A DNA stretch of 64,000 nucleotides, from contig AP026138.1 in assembly GCA_030295235.1 (NCBI GenBank), positions 620,001-684,000 of the forward strand, read 5' to 3'. Both the position numbers and the translations under genes were made by a program. The notes under the pieces were generated by a model. The model was not told the origin of the DNA, did no database searches, and saw only the letters and a program-made list of their open reading frames with translations. This document shows positions 45,701 through 56,019 of the stretch, piece by piece. Source of the DNA: Fistulifera solaris. Taxonomy: Eukaryota; Bacillariophyta; Bacillariophyceae; Naviculales; Stauroneidaceae. The first letter of the stretch is position 1; each line of letters begins with the position of its first letter.

Positions 45701-48700
45701 AATATCAGCGGTGTCCCCTGTCAAAAGCGTCATGCACTTCACCATCTAACTGTCTTATGGAAAGACAAGAGTGGCTCCGAACATACGCGTGGTAGACCAA
45801 ACATAGGTCCCATAGACAACGTGGGGAATTCGTGCGAATCATAGCACGCCCTATACATCCTTTTCAATTCACGAATGCCGTCTTCAGCGAGGGTTGGCGT
45901 TGGGCGTGCTTCGATCGGCCTAATGGTCGCTTGCACTCGTTAAGCCTTTCGCTTAAACTCTCCTGCTGTCAACTCTCCGGCATTGTCTGGAATTAAAGTG
46001 TGAGGGACTCCGACGCTGACGAAACAAATTGTCAAGCGTGTAATGGGCATCGCTTTTCTTTTCAATTGGGTCCACACATATCCAGTGAAAGGGGGTGCAA
46101 TACACAGCCGCATATTTGTTACCCAGCAGTGAGACACATGTACCGACCAGAATGTCGCAGTACATCTCCGTATTAAGCCGAGGATAACGCAGCTGGTAAG
46201 CAAATGGTTTGAGACGGCAGCGTTCCAGAGACTGTCGAGAAGTCCCGAATTGCCCGTTAAGGCCGTTCGCTGGAGCGTTCGCCTAGCCGTCTCGATCCCT
46301 ATACTCCATCGTTTTGCCAAATCTTCGGGTGTGACATATGCTTTCCGGTTCTTCGTTGAGATTGCGGCACTTGTAAGCGAAGCAGCATACGAATCGATGT
46401 CAAAAGCTGCCGAACCGCTCAGCTGAAATCACAGCAATCGAACGAGCTGGCGGGACAAACGTGCGCTCACTCGTAACCGAACCAAGCATCCTCTGTCCCC
46501 CTAAACGAATCTCAGAGTCAAGGGAAACACGCAATGAGTCCTCATCATGCTGGCGTGGTTAGAATCCATAGGATCCCAGAACGACTCGGAGGTGACGTTT
46601 ACATGGATGCAGTCAACGTCCGAGCTCAGTTCTTTGTCGGTCGGTCGGCGAGTGGGGAAATATGAAATAGTCCCCATCAGTTTCAAAGGAATCTGGAGAG
46701 CTGGCTCAGAAAACAAAATAGAATGGCTCTCCGGGTGACGTTGTTCCGAGGTAGGTGTAGGAGAGGAGTTTCATTCACAACGACTTGGTTGTGCCGAAGT
46801 TGAGCGGGGCTGATCAAGTGTCGATGCATGTTTGAAAAGTAGAGTGACTGGTGAAAGAACAAAACGTGGGTTTGCAGCGTCGTGGGGCAATCGTATGCAA
46901 CCGCGAACTGTACCAATGGGAACTTTGGTCACTTTCCCAAGAGAACTAATGAATGGTTCCACCGAAACTGTTTCACCGGGTATCATACACGAGAACCGCG
47001 TCTTTACCGAACGAGCAAGTATCACAGTGCGAGTCCAATTCAGCTCTACCAGGAGTCTGTTGTCGCATTGCCGCCGCGAACTCGCTGCACCGCCAGTCAA
47101 GGTCGTCGACTCATGCGGTTACCTGTCGACTCAACCACATCGTCACTATCGGAGTCAGCCGTCTCAACAGCTGAAGCATTTCGCTCTCGGACTTAGCCCT
47201 TTCACGAGCATTGCGAACTTCTTCCTGTTTCTCTTTCGGTAACTTGATCCACTCCTTCCATTTGTAGTACGGGACACCATCCTTGCCTCTCTTTGCTTTT
47301 CCGCCCTTTCCTTTACCAGATTTGCCGCCACCTTTCTTGTTGTTACCGCCAGAATTTCTGGTAACCGGAAGAAATGTTGCGAGTGGAACCACGGGTCTTT
47401 GCTGCATCTTGCTTCTTTCTATCAACCTGCTCAGCCAAGTAGTTCATCGCGTTTTCGAAGGTACTTTCCAACACAGCATCAGCCCGGACGCTCGACGCTC
47501 ATCTTTAGTTCATCTGCCCAGATGTTGTCTAGAAAGATTCGCACCTTCCTATCTTCAGTCATCACCTCACCCGCCTCTTCCAAGTCCAAGAAAGCCAAGT
47601 TAAGCTTCTGACAGTAGTCTTCAAAGGTGAAGTTACGCCTTTCCATCATAGAAGACTGTCGAAAGGACTCGGTCGGCATGAGCAATGTTGCGCTTCTGAT
47701 AAGAACGCCCCATATAGTGGGTCTTCAAGGCAAAATAAGCGGCGTCCATCCTTGCTGTAAGCAAAAGGCTTAACCCAATTCCAAGCTGGTCCACCGTGCG
47801 AAACCTGACGAATAACGAACGTTTGTCTTCTTCATACTGGTCTCCATCATGGCGAATGCGACGAACAAGTTCCGACATAGCATCAGGGACACCGAAACCT
47901 GGATCATCAACCCCTTCGATTCCATCGGGATCGACATGCTCCCGCACAAGGTACGACAAAGGCGCACCATAAGCTCCAAGGTGATTGCCAAGTACCTCGC
48001 CGATGTCTTCAATCGTCTTCCGAGCGTTTTCCACCTTCAACAACACATCGATCTTAGGAAGATCTTTGTTGGTCTCACGCATGCGAATGCGCTCGCAAAG
48101 TCCAAGCGCTCCAATCGAGCAAGAGTTGCAAAGCCAGGAACAAACTCGCTGCAAGCGGTGCAAGTGGAAAAGGAAGTAAGCTGACGAACACGGAGCTCAA
48201 GATTGACTCCGATCGCAATACCACGGTTCGGAATCATCGCAGGTACCATCGGTGCAGCCTCCGCTCCAACCGCAGGAGGGACAAAGGCTGGGTTTGGAAT
48301 CAAACCCCCAGGGTTTCGAATCTTCGTAAAGATCTCCTGAACGTACTTATCACTCCGGTGCGTCAAGTCGTCAAACGCTGGTAATGCCTTGGCCATTGAT
48401 GGCCTGACGAGCTGCCGCATCCTCAATAAAGAGGACATCTCGGAGGTAGTTGTTGAATGCAGCAAGATTGGCTGCCATCGTAAACAAGGAGAAAGGAGAG
48501 AAAGTTCACAAATCGGAATGCGAGGGAGATAAAAACGAAACGACGTTTTCTTTTCTTTTTGTGTGCGAAACTGCATCGTCGCTAAAACGTTTGCACGAAA
48601 TTCCGACCCCTTTACTCTCCCTTCGAGAGTGTTGTTTACTGTAGGGAACTCCAGTGTAAAGCGCCAAAAGTGCCCTTATGTACGTAAGGCCATTGTACAC

Positions 48701-49362
48701 ACTAGGCCCTACAGAACAATCGTCCACACCCTCATTTAGCTCTGAATCCGTTCATAGTCAAAAAAAAACAGATCGGCCTAAACAGTATAGAACACGACCT
48801 CGGACAGGCCAAAATACACGCACAACACGATTTCACTTGCGCAACTTCTCGCGAAATCCGACGATGTTGTGCTTTGACCGCCTCTGGAGGAAAAAACATC
48901 CCTCCACCATGAGGACTTCGCAACAATCGGGTGAATAATTCACTCATTTATGTATTCTAGCATTAAAGGTGTATTAGCATGTATACGAGGCGTCCCCCAT
49001 ATTTTACCGACAAGTGACATAATCACTGTGGTCCGATGCATCCATCGACAGAGCCAGAACTGTCAATAAAGGAAAGCAACGGTGCTTCATAAGCGCTAAT
49101 TACCTCACAAACCCAGCCATCTAATCAAGACATATGATTAACATGATGACTCCATGGGGTCGACCTATACATAAGGTCATGATCTCACATTTTCATGTGG
49201 ACAATTGTCGACTTCCGACAACGCCGAGATCATCTCCTTGACCACTCAAGCCCAACAGTTAGTAACACATACATAAGGAACATTACTCTTACGATATTAC
49301 CATTGTTTTCCTGTGTATTACATCGTTTCAGAGGGATTCATCGCGAAACCCCGGTTTTTAAC

Positions 49363-49451
49363 CCGAAATAAGGCAGTGGTGTAAAATTATGACTACAAGT
49401 GTTACATCTACCACGGAGGCTTCCCCGTCTGTACTACACTCGGTTATTTCG
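49363..49451 (-). repeat. 5' LTR of the copia-type element
   Basis: Second copy of the 89-bp terminal repeat. The internal sequence next to it on the minus strand would hold the primer-binding site, but I could not match it to a particular tRNA. Confidence 0.9.
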
Positions 49452-49808
49452 ATTCGCGATGCCTTTCACAAAACCAAAACGTCGCCTTTGACATCACAAC
49501 AAAGCAATGTCGACTTCATTACCATCCTTTGTTCGTCCTCATTGTATTTTATACGCTAGGAGACCAAACCGTGTTCTTCACTTTCACGGTTTTCTAGCAA
49601 TTTTAACCCTCCAAAAGGGCCCCAATTTCGCCGGACGGGGTCTTAAAATGTGCCATAGTTCCCTGTACATCGCTTGGGTGGTCTATAATGGGCTCCTTGT
49701 GTCTAAGGCTTTAAGAAGCTTGAAAACATAAAGGCAGCCCCAGATGATTATCAGACGATATCAAGGCCGCGTTAAATCGAAGTTTCTATTAAATTATGTT
49801 CAGTCCTA
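49452..49808. other. Intergenic flank of the LTR element
   Basis: 357 bp between the 5' LTR and the end of the next gene. The ~234-bp satellite found on the other side of the element is not seen here. No supported gene. Confidence 0.5.
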
Positions 49809-50903
49809 TCACCGTGCACTTGCCAGCATTGCCATCCGAAACTTCAACCAACCGCCCGGAAAGGTGCGAGCGTCACGCCCGTTGACAGCACCACCACCGC
49901 GTATTCTTAGCAAAGGAGCCCAATGACGTGGACCCTTTTTCACTTGGACAGCATTTTCTTTGAGCCAGCACCACAAAAGATGCTCGGAATTCCAATCACC
50001 CTTTCCTGTTTGAGTAGAAACGTCGGCTTTCTTGGACGAAACACCTGAACGGAACCACTGTATCCATAATTCGACCGAGTTCCAGAAATTCGTTCCCTTC
50101 TCCAGATCACCATCTTGGCCACTTTTCACGTAATCGAAAAATCCTTGCGCTTTGGCCTGAACGTATATTCGAGCCGCCGCTGGACCCGCTACGGCAAAGC
50201 GATCGTTATTTTCATCATCGTCGTGTACTTGCCAAGACGGCACGATCAATTCGTTGTCGGCGATATTACAATGAAGGTCGACTTTGTCGGCCAGAAACGT
50301 GTCGGGACGCGCAAACACAAAGAGTTGGTACTCTTTGTCGTTCTGGAGGACATGTTGATAGGACTGCATCATAGAATTGCCTTGTCGGAACATGTTTTTC
50401 AATGTATTGAGCGTCCATCCTGGACCAAACTGCATCAAATGCTCTTCTCCGAGCCACGTGAGATTGCGGGCGTCAAAGTCGGCCTGACGCGTTTGTACGA
50501 GTACGTCATTGCCTTGTCCTATCGTTTCAAGAAGAGTGGTGACCGATTCCATTTCAACGTTGACTTCGCCGTTTTTTGGGTTGGTCAGCGTTTTAATGTC
50601 CGAATAAAGGTGCATGGAAACATCAAACTGAATGTGCGGATTGTGATCCATGAGATTTTGTCGATAGGCTCTCCATACTACAGGAAATGATTTCGGTAAC
50701 CCAAAGAGTATAAAAGCCGCTTGACATTGCGTATGATTGTACACGACTTTGGGATCTTCAACCAATTGGAAGAACCAAAAATGACACAACAGATTGAGCG
50801 ACAGCACGACGAGAAAGAGCATGACGGCAAATCGTACGGAGAGCATGTTTCGCCGTTTCCCGTAATGATGCTTTTTGTACGGGGAGTGTCTCAAGTGTCT
50901 CAT
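49809..50903 (-). CDS. Type II membrane protein, putative Golgi glycosyltransferase-like
   Basis: 364 residues in one clean frame from ATG 50903. A basic cytosolic tail (MRHLRHSPYKKHHYGKRRN) precedes one TM (LSVRFAVMLFLVVLSLNLLC), the topology of Golgi enzymes. The lumenal domain begins AAFILFGLPKSFPVVWRAYR and contains FDVSMHLYSDI, FVFARPDTFL and GWTLNTLKNM. An RPD-type acidic motif and a Trp-rich C-terminus resemble uncharacterised diatom and plant proteins with a GT-A-like fold. No donor or acceptor can be named. The gene lies just beyond the LTR insertion and is intact. Confidence 0.7.
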   Translation of the reverse strand: MRHLRHSPYKKHHYGKRRNMLSVRFAVMLFLVVLSLNLLCHFWFFQLVEDPKVVYNHTQCQAAFILFGLPKSFPVVWRAYRQNLMDHNPHIQFDVSMHLYSDIKTLTNPKNGEVNVEMESVTTLLETIGQGNDVLVQTRQADFDARNLTWLGEEHLMQFGPGWTLNTLKNMFRQGNSMMQSYQHVLQNDKEYQLFVFARPDTFLADKVDLHCNIADNELIVPSWQVHDDDENNDRFAVAGPAAARIYVQAKAQGFFDYVKSGQDGDLEKGTNFWNSVELWIQWFRSGVSSKKADVSTQTGKGDWNSEHLLWCWLKENAVQVKKGPRHWAPLLRIRGGGAVNGRDARTFPGGWLKFRMAMLASAR

Positions 50904-51393
50904 CCTGTCTTGTTAATTGTATTGTTACAGAACGTATGCGGTGGAGTCAAAACGAAAAAGATGCTATGACGACAAGAAGGGAAATCATCATCGAGCCGCA
51001 GTTTTTGGCCGCACTTTTCACAACGCAAAACCTAGTTAAAGAGCGTGGACCCTTAGGGTTAAGGTACTGGTACTCGCCCCTTGATTTTCCCAACGGTCCG
51101 TTCCGACTTTTCGGATCTCCGTTGACATACAAACTCAAAGGAAATAAATTTCATACTTAGGAGACAACATATTCTTTACTTAGTAGGATTTTTCTCGCGG
51201 ACGAAAAAAGCCCAGCAACGAACAGATCGTGGTGGAATTTGGCTCGCAAGAGGTGCGCTTGACAAGAGTGAACTGGAGGGAGAAAGCAATATAAAGGACC
51301 TGATTATCATCGTCGTCGCGGAGCTACATCTGTGCAAAGTGTTGTTATTCAAACGATCCATCGTCAGAACGACGGTATTCAGACATCGGAATC
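50904..51393. promoter_or_regulatory. Divergent promoter region
   Basis: 490 bp between the type II protein and the next unknown gene. No specific element recognised. Confidence 0.35.
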
Positions 51394-52323
51394 ATGGAAA
51401 TTGCTGACAAGAATGCGTATTGGATAGCTCATCAACCCATACGTTCTTTATCTGACGAGGACCGAGCCAAGTTGCAGCGTCGTGCCCCTTTTCTTTCCAC
51501 TCGGTCCGTCCCGGAAACCCCAAGTTCGACGCTGGATCCTGAATTGCGGACTATTTTTGAACGAAAACTGAAATCATCGGCATTCTTCAAGCCTGTAACG
51601 GAGGTAACACCGCAAGATGTACCTGAGGAGGCTCTCCCTCAAAGTGCATCATCCGTGCAAAAGAAGAAACAGTTGAAAGAACAGAATCCGAAGAAATGAA
51701 ACAGTCTTCAACCTTATTGACGCGAACTATGCTATTTGCCGAGAGGCGCAGGAAAGAAGGAAGAGAAGTGTTTCGTCGACGAATGGTAAGCTTTCATTTT
51801 GCTCTTGTGTGTCTTCTTCAAAAGTTGTTGTCTCACGATACTTGAAATCCAGCAAACTTCCGCTTGCAATCCATTGAATGAAACGGAGGCTGCAGTCGAT
51901 AGGGAATGCGCCCGTGCGAGACCGTCGGTCAATGATCGAGTGGAGATGTTAGAGAAGGAGGAAACGACACCGGAAAAGGATGCGGATACTGTTCTCAGTT
52001 TTCCGAATCCGGTTGATACCAGCTTTTCATCTGTCGATTTAACTGATCGGGAACACCTTTGGACGACTTCTCGTCCCAATGAGTTTCTCGCCCAACTCAA
52101 GCAACTGAGTACTAGAGTGGCGCACATGATTTCGTCCGAAGAACGTAAAGAAGAAGAAAAGGACGCGGACGAGAACGATCCAATTTACAGTGCTCGCTTG
52201 AAAGATGCGGAAAAGGCCAATCTAAAGTGGTACGAACGCCCCTTCAAAACCCACCCTTTGGATTACATACCCAAACCCAACTCCAGATTCAATTGTCTCT
52301 GTCCGGGGATGGTTGATTTCTGA
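51394..52323 (+). CDS. Unknown charged protein, two exons
   Basis: Start at ATG 51394 (MEIADKNAYWIAHQPI). The frame shifts at A4 51659-51662; with one more A it continues through EETVERTESEEMKQ to the exon end at 51785 (RRRM). Intron 51786-51852 is GTAAGC...CCAG, and exon 2 starts QTSACNPLN. The total is about 286 residues: acidic, Glu/Ser/Thr-rich, no TM, helical middle (FLAQLKQLSTRVAHMISSEER) and a C-terminus NDPIYSARLKDAEKANLKWYERPFK. I do not recognise the family. Two separate short genes would be the alternative reading, but the exon-intron fit and composition favour one. Confidence 0.65.
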
Positions 52324-53092
52324 TTAAAAGGACTAATGCAGAATTTGATTTGAATCGAAAATTGTCAACAATGCCGTGTACGTTACGCTATTTTTGTGCC
52401 ACCAGACAAGTAACTCCTTGTAATCGTTTGTTTGCCCTCGAACCGATCCCCATTTCGTTGTACATAAGAAATGGCTCGCTGCCCGTCAACGCTTGTCTCT
52501 AGCTAGTCGCTCGACGAACCATTATGAAGTACGAAACAATTATTTGTTTTAGGTCACTAGTTAGAGCATCGCTTTATCAGGCTTTGTCTGCTTTGGACTC
52601 AGTCCCAACTAGCTAGTTCGAAGAATCTTACCGCATTTGTGAAAACAATCCAAATCCGTTTTTGTCAGAGCTCACATCCAATCCACGGAAACTGTCAGCA
52701 TCGTCCTGATTCAAAAATGGCGCCAGGTTTTGGCGCTGCGGCCCACGTGCAACAGTCGAGTCCTCAACGGCGATGGAGATTCGGTTCAGGGAACAGATGG
52801 AACGTCGTTTGCGGTTGGTTCTCTTGTCAACAAACCGTCGGATGGGTCACCCTAGAGAGGTATATCGTGACTCAATTGGAGAAACGACCTGGGACATTGC
52901 GCCGTGACACTGTGACAACTTGTAGAAGAATGTCCGAACGTTGGGCGATAGTAAGTCAATAAGTACTCAGTAGATGATGTGTCCTCGAGTTTTTTTTTTG
53001 TCGGCATCGCGATCTGTGTGATTTTTGACCATGACACCATTGCCTATGGAAAGAGAGCCAACAATAAAGCCCTCTTCTGGATACTGTAAGAA
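52324..53092. other. Intergenic region
   Basis: 769 bp. CTAGCTAG-containing segments near 52500 and 52610 form a weak inverted pair. The 107-codon frame at 52639 shows no domain. No supported gene. Confidence 0.4.
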
Positions 53093-54501
53093 ATGGCGTT
53101 CAGTATTCATCAGCAGCGCGCTCTCGCTGTGATTCCCAAAGTCACCGGTAATGTCTCTGCCTTTTTCAGTGGCTTAATTATATATACCATTGTGCGCAAC
53201 GAAAATCGAAGAAGTCGGACGTATCATCGCCTTTTGTTTGGTATATCCTGTTGCGACGTTTCTGCTTCACTTTGGTTAGCCTTATCGACATGGCCGGTTC
53301 CCAAATCGAGTGGCTTGCTCTGGGCCATCGGCAATGACACATCTTGTAATGTACAAGGATTTTTTACACAATTTGGAATCGCCAGTTCATTTTACAATGC
53401 CAGTCTGTCCGTTTACTACGTACTTGTAATACGGTATGGCTGGAAAGAGCATCAATTACAGAAAGTGGAACCCTTACTTCATTCATTTCCTTTGCTGTGG
53501 GCTACAATCAGCGCGATTGCGGGCTTAATCAAGGGAGTATTTGGCGCGGCTTCTTTGTGGTGTTGGGTGGCGGCCGAAAATAAAGTCTTTCGTTGGGCCG
53601 CCTTCTATGGTCCACTCTGGCTTATGATAGGGATTGTGACTGTCAATACTACTTTAATTTATGTGCACGTTCGAAAGATTGAAAGAGCTGCTACTCGGCA
53701 CCATTTATTTCGAGACTTTTCGTCGACGTCTCCTGTCCCGGCTTCGTCTTCCGCTGCCGCACCATCTCAGGAATTGTCCTCGCAGCCGTCTACCCGAAAA
53801 TCTTTATCCAGCAATTTCAGTTTACGCTTGTCGTTCGAAGCGGTCCGCAGTAGTTTGAATACGACCGATAACAGCGCCGTGACGGAGGCAAGGCGAGAGG
53901 ATATCAATTTACGGCGAGCACGGCTGCGGACAAGGTCTCGCTACACACGCGAGGTGGCGATTCAAAGTTTTCTGTATGCCGGTGCTTTCTATTTGAACTG
54001 GTTCGCGTTGACGGTAAGTGTCACAGCGGATCACTAAAAAGTGTTGCGAAGGGATGTATCTCACTTTGACGACAACGGCAGATTACGCGACTCTTGCAAC
54101 AAGTCAACGGAAAAGTGTATTTTCCCTTGCTGTTACTGGCAGCATTGACCGTCCCTCTTCAGGGGCTTCCTAATTTTCTAGTCTACCTGCTACCTCGCCT
54201 CAAAAAACTACGAACTCCCCAAGGGCGAGAACGAATCGCCCATGAAATTGCTTCGCGGCTGAGTCGTCTCACTTCGGTTGGAAAGGAGCCCGGTGCATCT
54301 TCGGGTCACAGTGAGGTTGTCGACTTTACACCACAGTCCGAACTCTTCCCCGAAATCGAAGCCATTGACGCATTGGTTGAAGAAAGTGACAATCAAGACA
54401 GTTGCGAAGATCTACCTACATTAATCAAAGATCTCGAGACGGATATCAATGAACTAGAAGGCAAAAGCTCGTCACCCAATCGTATAGAAGAAACAGCGTA
54501 G
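53093..54501 (+). CDS. G protein-coupled receptor, cAMP-receptor-like class
   Basis: Two exons, 53093-54013 and 54082-54501 (68-bp intron, GTAAGT...GGCAG), 446 residues. Seven TM helices: TM1 near GNVSAFFSGLIIYTIV, and TM2 in LLFGISCCDVSASLWLALS. TM3 is in FGIASSFYNASLSVYYVLVI, with a Cys in TSCNVQGF that may pair with one near ASLWCWVAAE before TM5. TM5 is WAAFYGPLWLMIGIVTV; TM6 (SFLYAGAFYLNWFALT) is cut by the intron and TM7 is YFPLLLLAALTVPLQGLPNF. The long basic/Ser third loop and the WCW motif resemble Dictyostelium cAMP-type receptors, the class found in diatoms. The C-tail is acidic. Ligand unknown. No frame errors. Confidence 0.85.
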
Positions 54502-54583
54502 AAAGGATCCGTTGATGTGTCCTTATTGTTTGTTAAAATAAAAAGATAGAGAATTGTATTGTACTACTCGTGTGACTTCTTTG

Positions 54584-55594
54584 TTAAGCGGGTATCTTGG
54601 CAGTGACTTGTGACAAGTCACCTTGCACTTTGGAAACGCAAACAAAATTTCCATCCAAATCCGACTTCCACAGTTGCACCGTTCCTCCATCACCCGACGA
54701 TGCCAAGACCGTACCCGTAACATTCCACTGACAACGCCAAGCATTGGCATCAATCGTCTGTGAAGACTCGAGTTTCAGATGCTTGTTGCTGGAAATGTCA
54801 TTGCTTTTATTGTCCGCCGCGTCCCGACGAAATTTGTAAACGCGGAGTTGTTGATTCTCCGCAGATGCGATATAATGAAAGCGTCTACCGACATTCGGAG
54901 CCCACGCGACATCGAGCACATCTCCCTTGGCGGGTGCTGGCAATTGGACCAGTGGTTGCCACGCACGCGCCGATTCACTGTAACGATAAATGACAAGATG
55001 ACTGCCCCCGGCGACCAGTGTCGGCGGTTCGAATCGTCCATTGCACCAACTCAAACAGGTACATCCCAACTTGGATCCTTCCTCGAAGGATTGTAAGGCG
55101 GCTGCAAGTGGCCATTGGGACAAATTCATAATATCGACCGCCTCATAAATGCGGACACACCCATCCGCACTTCCGACAGCCAATTTGAGACCCCAATGTC
55201 GCGGCGCAAATTCGAGACACGTGACACCCCGACGGGCTTCTGTCAATGAAGCACGCAACGTCCATCGACTCGCCATCGTATTGGTCGTATGACTCCGTTC
55301 TTCCCAAATCTTGGCGTCATGATCACTCCCGCACGTGGCTAAAATGGACCCAAATTCCGGATGCGCCCAACACACACTCGTGACCGAACCACGATGAGCT
55401 TGCCATTGCGCCGCGAGCGTCCATTCTCCCGAATCCGTCAAATCCCACACTCGCACGAACCGATCTCCGGAACACGTGGCAACGCGCCGTCCGTACGTAT
55501 CAAAACTGACCCAGTGCACGTAATCGAGGTGCATCGAGGGAATGATTTGGGTCGATTGATTGACGTGAACGAATTCCGAATTGTCTTCGGTCAT
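54584..55594 (-). CDS. SEH1: Nucleoporin Seh1 (WD40)
   Basis: 336 residues, one clean frame from ATG 55594. WD40 blades are visible: DYVHWVSFDTYGRRVATCSGDRFVRVWD, HRGSVTSVCWAHPEFGSILATCGSDHDAKIWEE, GVTCLEFAPRHWGLKLAVGSADGCVRIYE, and the terminal WNVTGTVLASSGDGGTVQLWK. The SADGxVRIYEA and HxEFGxxLAxCSxD patterns distinguish Seh1 from its relative Sec13. It belongs to the Y-shaped Nup107-160 complex and to the SEA/GATOR2 complex. It is tail-to-tail with the GPCR gene (82 bp) and divergent from the third repeat array. Confidence 0.92.
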   Translation of the reverse strand: MTEDNSEFVHVNQSTQIIPSMHLDYVHWVSFDTYGRRVATCSGDRFVRVWDLTDSGEWTLAAQWQAHRGSVTSVCWAHPEFGSILATCGSDHDAKIWEERSHTTNTMASRWTLRASLTEARRGVTCLEFAPRHWGLKLAVGSADGCVRIYEAVDIMNLSQWPLAAALQSFEEGSKLGCTCLSWCNGRFEPPTLVAGGSHLVIYRYSESARAWQPLVQLPAPAKGDVLDVAWAPNVGRRFHYIASAENQQLRVYKFRRDAADNKSNDISSNKHLKLESSQTIDANAWRCQWNVTGTVLASSGDGGTVQLWKSDLDGNFVCVSKVQGDLSQVTAKIPA

Positions 55595-56019
55595 TATTGT
55601 TAATGTGAGTTTTTGTATTATCTACAATTATGTCAATTGACTGGCTGGGAATGAAATGAATGAATCAAGTAGTTTATGTTAATTTTATTTCATTTCATGG
55701 TGTCATCATTCGTTGCACATCGCAAATATCGACGCGACGTGTGATGTGATGAGGGATCCACCGCTGGATCTCTCGAGCGACGGACAGGTCAAACAATCGA
55801 AGGGAAAACAAAACACGAGGACAAGAGGATGGCCATTATCATGACTGTTTAGTCCTTAAATAACAACATTCACAGCGACAAATCCATTGATTAATAGTTT
55901 GTCAACAATCGAAGCTTTCTTTCTCATTTCATTCATTTGTTATTGGGTGCTGTAGATGACGGGACTGCTGTCTCGTTAAATCGTCATCGGTGTTTTTGCT
56001 CTAACAGAAAATATGTTGT

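Larger units (their letters stand above)
42656..49451 (-). mobile_element. Ty1/copia-type LTR retrotransposon (fossil copy)
   Basis: About 6.8 kb, read on the minus strand and bounded by identical ~89-bp terminal repeats and a 4-5 bp flanking duplication (CGATT or ATTC). Parts in order on the minus strand: gag-like region (about 48.6-47.1 kb), integrase region (about 46.4-45.9 kb, core with PDNAGE), and chromodomain- or linker-like region to about 44.6 kb. Reverse transcriptase (about 44.5-43.5 kb, YTDD box) and RNase H (about 43.45-43.05 kb) follow. Integrase before RT makes it copia, as in the diatom CoDi groups. A purine tract (GAGGGGACC) precedes the 3' LTR. The coding part is broken, with on the order of half a dozen or more interruptions. 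Identical LTRs suggest a young insertion. Confidence 0.93.

Noticed and set aside
52639-52962. 107-codon frame upstream of the GPCR
   Set aside because: Composition unlike neighbouring proteins and no domain recognised.
55018-55030. tRNA T-loop-like GGTTCGAATC
   Set aside because: It lies inside the Seh1 coding region with no cloverleaf around it.
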